Assembly: GCA_002428045.1 (NCBI GenBank)
Contig: DIZZ01000104.1
Location: 4,562-11,327 of the forward strand
Direction of reading: 5' to 3'
DNA: 6,766 nt
Origin: Verrucomicrobia bacterium UBA6015
GTDB taxonomy: Bacteria; Verrucomicrobiota; Kiritimatiellia; UBA8416
Part shown: positions 1 to 5,527 of the stretch, piece by piece
How positions within the stretch are numbered: the first letter of the stretch is position 1
How the letters are laid out: the number at the start of each line of letters is the position of its first letter
Notes under the pieces: generated by a model
Database searches by the model: none
Seen by the model: only the letters and a program-made list of their open reading frames with translations
What the model was told of the DNA's origin: nothing
Position numbers and translations under genes: made by a program

Positions 1-524
1 TGGCGTCGGTACTCGGCATCAAATACACCACGGCACGGGGGGTGGCCGAATCGGTGATTCGGGCGCTTGCGCCGAGGTTCAAAACCCGGATGATCCCGTC
101 ATCCACCCTCCGGCTACCCTTGCCGGGCGGGGATATCGTCGCCCCGCTAACCGTCAATCAGGCACTGCCAGCCAACACCCTCAATATCCATGAACGCCTA
201 GCCTCTTTTTATGGTAGCGAGGCCGAGGATATCGTGAAGGTGGCCCGGAGTGAAAAACTCGATCCCGACGATCCGACCGATCTCTGCCGTGCGGAGCTGA
301 TGTTCGTGATCCGGACCGAAATGCCGCAAACCCTCGGCGACCTGCTCTTCCGGCGTACCGGCAGGGCAGCCGCCGGGCTCCCGGATGATCGCGAGATTGA
401 GCTCTGTGCCCGTACCATGGCAAAGGAATGCCGCTGGGATGCAAAGCGGATGGCCGCCGAGATCCAGTCCGTCAAAACGGCCAGCATGCTCTGGCAAGCC
501 GCCTGCTTCAAGCGCGACCCCTGA
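1..524 (+). CDS. glpD: FAD-dependent glycerol-3-phosphate dehydrogenase, C-terminal part (5' end outside the window)
   Basis: This is the last ~174 codons of a gene that begins before the window; the reading frame is open from base 3, so the in-frame GTG at 42 is internal and not a start. The enzyme family oxidises sn-glycerol-3-phosphate to dihydroxyacetone phosphate at the membrane and passes electrons to quinone via FAD. The visible sequence begins with VLGIKYTTARGVAE, the conserved segment at the end of the FAD/substrate domain (usual form GGKxTTxRxxAE). It continues with the helical cap domain: LASFYGSEAEDIVKVA, then AELMFVIRTEMPQTLGDLLFRRT, matching the usual 'YAVRxEMAxTLxDxLxRRT' signature. 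The end, with its helical tail, looks natural. Aerobic (GlpD) and anaerobic (GlpA) forms cannot be separated from this part alone. The gene faces the decayed recB and ends 11 bases before its stop codon. Confidence 0.85.
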   Translation, partial: ASVLGIKYTTARGVAESVIRALAPRFKTRMIPSSTLRLPLPGGDIVAPLTVNQALPANTLNIHERLASFYGSEAEDIVKVARSEKLDPDDPTDLCRAELMFVIRTEMPQTLGDLLFRRTGRAAAGLPDDREIELCARTMAKECRWDAKRMAAEIQSVKTASMLWQAACFKRDP

Positions 525-535
525 AGTCAGGACGT

Positions 536-2937
536 TTACCCTTCACGAGGGGTTCTGCAAGTGCATCGCGTTAATAAAATTACATTTTCACTCTTGGTCA
601 TGGCGAAGGCGGTCTCGTATTCCGGCAGCAGTCCTACAGAGACCGGGCGAGCCCTTTTTCGGCGGTCTTCTAGGAACCCGTAGCGCTGCAGCTTTTCATC
701 CTTTAGTTTGGTCAGTGGGGGATTAAGAGCTTTCGTCGTCTTCCCGGTTTCCTTGTCATCGCCAGGCGCATGGGGCGTTGCAGCCGTCTGGCTCGATTCA
801 GAATCCGTTGATTCTCGATCCAGGATTTCAACGGCAGGCGTCACGCCGGGGATATTGGCAAAACGTGTTTCGTGCGTAGCGCGATAAACCACCAATGTAT
901 CACCCCCGGTGCTCGGCGGAAGCCGCAGCAATTTGCCAAGAGGGTCGATGGGCGTGCCATCCTTCGCCCCGCCGTCGAGCGCGATCACCACGGTGCGATG
1001 AATGCCGCGCGTTAAGGCGACATAGATCTGGCGGACTTGCTCCTGCGCGATCTCGGCATCCTCCTTTTTCTGATGCGGCTCTTTTTCCTTCTTATCATCC
1101 GGTTTCTGGACAATCAACAGATTGCCTTCGTCGTCGTGGTACTCGTAGGTGTTGCTCTTATTACTGGTTTTCATCATGAACAGCGTCGGAGCGAACACGA
1201 TCGGGAATTGAAGTCCCTTGCGGGTGAAGATGGTCATGATCTGGACAGCATTGTCGTCGTATTCCAGGCGCAGATTTGTTTTGTCCCCGCCATCGGCCGT
1301 ATCCTTTCCGAATTGACGGCGTACCCAGGCGAGGATCCCTTCGGGCGTCTTGCGATCTTCAATAATCTTGCGCTCGATCAATTCCGCCAGGTGGATAAGG
1401 TTGGCCAGCCGCCGCTGCCCCTGCTTGTCGGCATGATCAAGCAGCCGCACTTTAATGTCGAATTGAGCCATCAACGCCCTGAACATGGCGGGGAATCCGC
1501 GTTTCTGCCACGTGTTGCGCAGATCCGCAAAGAGCGCCACGAAATGCTCCATGGAACAGCGCGTTGTGACTTTCTTGCCAAACGGAACGTCATTTCCTGC
1601 GTTCAGGTCGAGGATCTGGTCAGGCGTCAAGCCACCCCAGGGCGAGTTCAGGACCATCCGGATATGGCTGGCGTTGCGGGCATCAAGAACCGCTTCCAGC
1701 ATCCACCAGAGGGTTCGTCCTTCGTCCGTGCTCCACACATCGCCCGTCCCCTGGCGTACCGAGGGGATATTCAGTGCCCTGAGAGCCTCCGCGATACGAC
1801 TGGCTTCGTCATGCTTGCTGACCAGCACCGCGATATCCTTGGGCTCAATCGGCTTCGCATTCTCCTTCTTCGCGATTTCATTTGGCTCAACGGTTTTCTT
1901 CCCGATCACCGGCCTTTCCTCCCGCAGGATCCGTGCGATTTCCCGTGCGGTCAGACGATAGGCGTTTTTGGCTGTCTGGCTATTCGTGCCTGGCACTTTG
2001 CCACCGGAATGGTTCTCAATCAGCAGGATCTTGAACGGCTTGTCATCCGGCTGGCCGTTGACGGTCAGTCGTGGTTTGGGCTTCGCGCCCGCTTCGCCTT
2101 TTGGTGCCTCCGAAGGCCAGAATTTGATGCTTTTCCCGAACGTCTGCGCTGGGGGCTGATCCTGAAAGATCTGATTGACGGCGTCAATCAGCCGTGCCTC
2201 GGAGCGGTGGTTTACGACCAGGTCGTATTTCGAATCAATAGTTTTTGTTGCCTTGATATAGGTTTCGACATCGCCATTGCGGCTTCCCTCTCCCTCCACC
2301 ACGGCATCCGGCTTGGCGATGAGTTTCGTGGCCAGTTCGGTGATTGCCTCCTGGGAGAACTTGCCGCTCTCGGCGAGGAACCCGGCAATGTCCTTGTCCA
2401 TGGCATAGACGTTCTTGCGCCACCAGTCCCTGCAGCGTTGCTCGATTTCGTCGTCGGCATCGCTAGCGGGCTCGACGTCGAAGCCCTGGCGGGTCTCGAA
2501 GGCGAAACGGGTCAGCACGCGCTGGCAGAATCCGTGGATCGTGTAGATGGCCGCCATATCGAAGTCGAGCAGGGCCAGGCACAGGAGGTCCTTCACCTTG
2601 GCTTTGCCTTGCGTGTGATGGGCCACGGCGACACCATCATTTTGGTTCGGTCTTTCGGGTTCTCGATCTTCTGGATGCCATCCAGGTAGTCCAGGGCTTC
2701 CTGCAGGATGCCCTGCAGGCGCTCGCGCAGTTCCTTGGTCGCATCCTTGGTGAAGGTCACCGTGAGGATCTGCTGGACGGTCAGTTCCTCGATCAGAACG
2801 AGGCGCAGATAGATTGTCTGGATGCTATAGGTCTTGCCGGTTCCGGCACTGGCCTCCATCAGGTGGAGTCTACCGATCGCCGTTGGCGAGAGACTGGTAT
2901 CGTTAAGATCGGCAATTCTTTTGGCGAAATCACTCAT
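536..2937 (-). pseudogene. recB: recB-like exonuclease V beta subunit, frameshifted, internally deleted and lacking the nuclease domain
   Basis: RecB is the 3'-5' helicase/nuclease subunit of RecBCD, usually about 1,100-1,200 residues; here only ~800 codons remain. The start at 2937 is supported by a strong ribosome binding site and the ATGA overlap with recC. Frame one holds Walker A (ASAGTGKT, residues 29-36) and ILTVTFTKDATKELRERL. Near 2640 the frame must shift, because the continuation LALLDFDMAAIYTIHGFCQRVL is in the next frame (open from beyond 2626). Around 2275-2285 the sequence jumps from the early helicase insert region to GDVETYIKATK...VVNHRS (motif IV region). Walker B (DExQD) and GDPKQAIY, which belong just before this, are missing. 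Motif V reads TIFTRKGLQF instead of TIHKSKGLEY; motif VI YVALTRG is kept. The frame stops at 536, where the linker to the PD-(D/E)XK nuclease would begin. A functional helicase or nuclease is very unlikely. Confidence 0.88.
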
Positions 2938-4325
2938 GACTCCTCCTCGGGGTTGTTCGCTTCGGTGGCGTCACCTGCTGTTTCCGTTTTGGCGGGTGGA
3001 GGAAAAAATTTCGTCCAGAAGGTTTCAGCCTGCGTTACGAAATCATCATGATTCATCGGCCCATCCTCGCCCCAGGCGGCACGAAGGTAGTTGTCGCGGA
3101 TCTCGGGAAAACCATAGCCGCACCATTTCTTCTCTGTCTCTTCCAAGGCGGTATCGCTGTCTTCGTCCTTTACGATTTGCTCCGCGTAGGCGTAGGAGGT
3201 CTCGGGGGCGAAGGGCAGCAGAGCTTTGCTGCCGTTCCGGTAGAGGGTCAGGAGGGCCGTCAGCACCGTCTCCGCGAGCCGTCCTCGCACGTCCTGCTGC
3301 GCGGTGCAGGAGCGTATCGGCGCGATCATCGCCCCATTGCTGATCATGGATGACGGCTTGCGCGGAGTCTGCGCGGTCCAGTACGTTAGCCAGAAATGCC
3401 TGGGTGCCCCGTCCGAACCCGCTCAGGATCGGATGCGGGGGATCCATCCACGCAAGGGCAATATTTCCTCTAAGATCAGTCTCTGGTTCGGGACTGTCCT
3501 CCTGCCCGGACTTGATCAATGTTTTGACGAATTGCTTCACTGAAGAATCCTCGATCCAGAATACCTGGCTGGGATTAAAGATGAACATCTCGACTGGAAT
3601 GATTTTTGCCAGTTCCTCAAAAAACTGCATGTAGGCCTTCGGCATGGCCGAGGTATGGAAGACCGAGATGCGCCGATACACCTGGTTGATCCCGCAGGTC
3701 GGCAGCTTTTCCCGCATGGTAAGGAACTGGTTCAGGTAGGTCTCCGGATTCTTCTTGACCAGCGCCTGCCACAGCACCTTCTGCCATTTCAAGTTCTCAG
3801 GGTGGGCGCAGGCCTCCGGGCAAGCCTTGTTATCCTGCCATGCCCTCAGCAACTCCGGCCGGTAGTTCTGGTAGTCGTCAAAAAGCTGGGCGAGCCGTTG
3901 GGCCAATCCCCAGCGTTTCCTGTCCATCGCTTGCGGATACTCCCCGATGTAGGTCCGCAGGGTAGCATAATCCTCAAGTTCCACATGTTGACAGAGCTCG
4001 TTCCAGATCCGCCACTGGAGTACATCGCGGGAATACGGATGCTGCGAGGGATTCCGTTTCCCGATCTCGGTTCCGGCGTGGGCCTTGGCGAGCCAGTCGT
4101 TGACGAAGGGATGGAGCATCTTGAAATTCCAGCAGGCCAGCACTCGTTGCGTATTGGACTTCCTGGCGAAATCATAAAGGAAGTGCAGCTTCAGCCAGCC
4201 ATCACGGGACTGCCCACGACCGTGCATTCGGTGTCGAACGGATCATTCTTCTTGGTAGCGTTTGAAAACATGGCCTGGGCAAGGGCTTCGAGGATGTCAC
4301 TCCAGTGTATATTATCGTATCCCAT
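2934..4325 (-). pseudogene. recC: recC-like exonuclease V gamma subunit, frameshifted with most of the centre missing
   Basis: RecC is the Chi-recognising, DNA-splitting scaffold of RecBCD, usually ~1,050-1,120 residues. Three pieces totalling ~460 codons remain. The first, from ATG 4325, reads MGYDNIHWSDILEALAQAMF and runs ~38 codons to TVVG, where the frame breaks (4208-4214). The second frame picks up with QSRDGWLKLHFLYDFA, fitting the RecC segment that follows the VVxSxG region. It goes on through LAQLFDDYQNYRPELLRAW, FIFNPSQVFWIE and HPILSGFGRGTQAFLANVL, all recognisable N-terminal RecC blocks. Near 3295-3303, just after ADTLLHR, the homology jumps with a frame change to the C-terminal tail (RLAETVLTALLTLYRNGSKALLPFAPETSYAYAE...), ending at 2934. 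About 600 central residues are therefore gone, including most of the inactive nuclease-like core and the RecB contacts. recD is not seen next to it. Confidence 0.85.
2941..2947 (-). promoter_or_regulatory. Ribosome binding site of recB inside the recC 3' end
   Basis: On the - strand the bases read AGGAGGA followed by GTC and then the ATG at 2937, a near-perfect Shine-Dalgarno sequence with short spacing. It lies in the last codons of recC (the NPEEES tail). The recC stop and recB start share the bases ATGA (2937-2934), a classic translational-coupling arrangement. It fixes the recB start and shows that the operon layout outlived the proteins. Confidence 0.75.
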
Positions 4326-4357
4326 AATCTTCCATTCCGGATTTTAAACCGCAAAAT

Positions 4358-4386
4358 CTTATAACATGTAAATCAAAGAAAAGCAA
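4358..4386 (-). promoter_or_regulatory. Candidate sigma70-type promoter of recC
   Basis: In the AT-rich gap upstream of recC the - strand shows TTGCTT (4386-4381) and TATAAG (4363-4358), separated by exactly 17 bases. The -10 matches the consensus in five of six positions and the -35 only in three. Transcription would begin some 25 bases before the recC ATG. A weak GGAAG ribosome binding site lies at 4333-4329. Confidence 0.4.
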
Positions 4387-4461
4387 AAAAATCAGAATCG
4401 TTCATTTATCGACACCACGCTATCACCAAACGGACGGAAATTCTTCTCCAGGACGGTTTCT

Positions 4462-4740
4462 TTGGGTGAGGCCGATACGTACGGGGCGTTCAAGATCTGC
4501 GACGTTTCCCACTATACGGCCTGGCGGAAAGAACAGCAGAAATATTCGGCCTGGCGGGAAATGGAGTATGAGAAAGTGCCGCGCGGACGGGTTGTCTTCA
4601 AGGTCAAGCGCGGCAAGGTCATCCTCTACATGCCGAAGGAGCTGGGCCGGCATGAGGCGAAGCTATTGCAGAAACTCGGGATTCCGTCAGGGCTGTTCCC
4701 TAATATTGCTGCTTGCCAACCAGCCGTTCGCCACGCATAA
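4462..4740 (+). CDS. Small hypothetical protein, start uncertain, possibly 5'-truncated
   Basis: I do not recognise a named family. The frame is open from 4372 to the TAA at 4738-4740, but it contains no ATG before residue ~37 of the short form. The chosen start is TTG at 4462, preceded at a spacing of five bases by AGGACGG, a fair ribosome binding site. The preceding codons (SPNGRKFFSRTVS) also look protein-like, so the real N-terminus may lie further up or have been lost. The 92-residue protein is basic, with a GEADTYG...ICDVSHYTAW block near the start and PRGRVVFKVKRGKVILYMPKEL in the middle, which has an alternating beta-strand pattern. No signal peptide or membrane segment is visible. 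It diverges from recC and ends 15 bases before a tRNA gene, so read-through into the tRNA is possible. Confidence 0.55.
   Translation: MGEADTYGAFKICDVSHYTAWRKEQQKYSAWREMEYEKVPRGRVVFKVKRGKVILYMPKELGRHEAKLLQKLGIPSGLFPNIAACQPAVRHA
4513..4572 (+). repeat. Imperfect 30-bp in-frame tandem duplication
   Basis: Two neighbouring 30-base units encode YTAWRKEQQK and YSAWREMEYE. The core CGGCCTGGCGG occurs at 4517 and again at 4547, exactly 30 bases apart, and the second half of the units has diverged. It looks like an old ten-codon duplication within the small hypothetical gene. Confidence 0.6.
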
Positions 4741-4755
4741 TGATCCCGTTTTCAA

Positions 4756-4831
4756 ACCCCCGTAGCTCAGTGGATAGAGCAACGGATTTCTAATCCGAAG
4801 GTCGCAGGTTCGATCCCTGCCGGGGGTGCCA
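4756..4831 (+). tRNA. tRNA-Arg, anticodon UCU, with encoded CCA
   Basis: The 76 bases fold as a full cloverleaf. The acceptor arm ACCCCCG (4756-4762) pairs with CGGGGGT (4821-4827). The D arm is GCTC-AGTGGATA-GAGC. The anticodon loop TTTCTAA carries TCT, reading AGA. The T arm is GCAGG-TTCGATC-CCTGC. G is the discriminator and CCA (4829-4831) is encoded. The anticodon stem has four good pairs and an A-A mismatch at the outermost position. tRNA genes of this kind are common integration targets, and an integrase remnant follows 110 bases downstream on the same strand. Confidence 0.96.
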
Positions 4832-4930
4832 CTTGATAATCAGGCACTTACGCATATATCAAGCCTTCTTTTTTGAACGATATTTCTTGTGTTGCGCCCA
4901 GTGTGCGCCGAAAGTGCTTCCGTTGCTAGT

Positions 4931-4937
4931 AGGAGGA
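4931..4937 (+). promoter_or_regulatory. Ribosome binding site that fixes the integrase start
   Basis: AGGAGGA lies three bases before TTG 4941. The frame is open further upstream to at least 4833, but the upstream codons (RYFLCCAQCAPK...) do not look like an integrase N-terminus, so this site decides the TTG start. Confidence 0.65.
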
Positions 4938-4940
4938 CAC

Positions 4941-5150
4941 TTGCCTACGAAACCGGATGAAAAGGTTAGATTGCGGCGCGGCAAGGTGCGTGACACCTAT
5001 TACGACCGCTTTGAAATTGACCTCGGTTACGACGAGGCGGGTAAGCGTCAGTGCCGGTCGTTTGCTACGTACGCCAAGGCCGAGACCGAGCACAAAAAGC
5101 AGGATGCCCTACAACAGATGGGCATGCTTGCGAAGGGCGGAACTTACGCG
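4941..5150 (+). pseudogene. Tyrosine-type integrase, N-terminal stub
   Basis: From TTG 4941 about 65 codons resemble the arm-binding N-terminal domain of phage/island tyrosine integrases. KVRLRRGKVRDTYYDRFEIDLGYDEAGKRQCRSFATYAKAETEHKKQDALQQ shows the familiar pattern 'basic strand, strand, D-x-G-K-R-x-x-x-S-F, T-x-x-x-A-E-x-x-x' that precedes the core-binding helices. After MLAKGGTYA the sequence is the antisense of an HsdR tail, so the core-binding and catalytic domains (R...HxxR...Y) are absent; the open frame that continues to 5330 is meaningless. The position directly behind the 3' end of tRNA-Arg, in the same direction, is the standard place for the integrase of an element inserted in a tRNA. 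The family assignment rests on a short N-terminal pattern only. Confidence 0.65.
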
Positions 5151-5520
5151 GCGGTCTGGGTAAGGGTAAATACGATGTCGGTGACCTGGCGGCGGAAGGC
5201 TTCGTTTTCCACGAATTGTTTGTACATCTGGGTGTCGTCGCGCAGGAGGCCTTGCATGATCTCGGTAAGTGCCCTTGCATGGCCGCTTTCTTCTCTATCC
5301 GGTAGCTGTCCATGTCGATCGATTCGATAAGGCCCTGGATGGTTGTGGTGTCGGGCGGCGCTGGCAATTTGGGGATGAGCAGGTTCAGGAAGACGGAAAG
5401 TTTCTCCCATGCCACCAGGCTGTAGGGCAGCAGAGCAGAGAGGAAGCCGTAGGCACGGCAGAAGACCTCCAGCGTATGCTTAAAAATCAGGTTGCCTTTT
5501 GATTTTTCGGTTGCATACTG
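5144..5520 (-). pseudogene. hsdR: Type I restriction enzyme R subunit (HsdR), C-terminal remnant with internal deletion and frameshift
   Basis: HsdR is the ATP-dependent translocase/nuclease subunit of type I restriction systems, normally about 1,000 residues; only pieces of its C-terminal helical region are here. One frame (from ~5520) reads LIFKHTLEVFCRAYGFLSALLPYSLVAWEKLSVFLNLLIPKLPAP...IDMDSYRIEKKAA, a characteristic HsdR stretch. Near 5268-5285 the frame changes and the sequence continues as ALTEIMQGLLRDDTQMYKQFVENEAFRRQVTDIVFTLTQTAA with its TAA at 5144, the HsdR C-terminus. Some 70 residues that normally lie between the two blocks are missing (from family knowledge). All upstream HsdR sequence, including the nuclease and helicase parts, is absent. 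No HsdM or HsdS is visible. The tail overlaps the broken end of the integrase stub on the other strand. Confidence 0.75.
5492..5519 (+). promoter_or_regulatory. Candidate promoter for the AAA-ATPase-like gene
   Basis: TTGCCT (5492-5497) and CATACT (5514-5519), 16 bases apart, each match the sigma70 consensus in four of six positions. Transcription would begin within a few bases of the ATG at 5528, consistent with the lack of any ribosome binding site there (leaderless mRNA). The match is weak and could be chance. Confidence 0.22.
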
Positions 5521-5527
5521 TTCACCC

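Noticed and set aside
524..545. A bidirectional terminator between glpD and recB
   Set aside because: The 11-base gap and its flanks show no inverted repeat followed by a T run on either strand.
1037..2689. 550-codon open frame on the + strand opposite recB
   Set aside because: It mirrors the recB reading frame. Its hydrophobic and valine/leucine-rich runs are what the antisense of charged RecB codons gives, and it has no recognisable domain, while the - strand shows clear RecB motifs.
2934..3347. The 137-codon frame as a separate small gene
   Set aside because: Its content (RLAETVLTALLTLYRNGSKALLPFAPETSYAYA…) is the RecC C-terminal tail, and it has no start of its own with a ribosome binding site.
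536..4325. A new minimal RecBC-like functional complex
   Set aside because: The missing motifs II and III, the degenerate motif V, the absent nuclease domain and three frame changes make function implausible; decay explains all of it.
3655..4347. 230-codon open frame on the + strand opposite recC
   Set aside because: It is antisense to conserved RecC blocks and shows no family motif; it is best explained as a shadow of the high-GC codon pattern.
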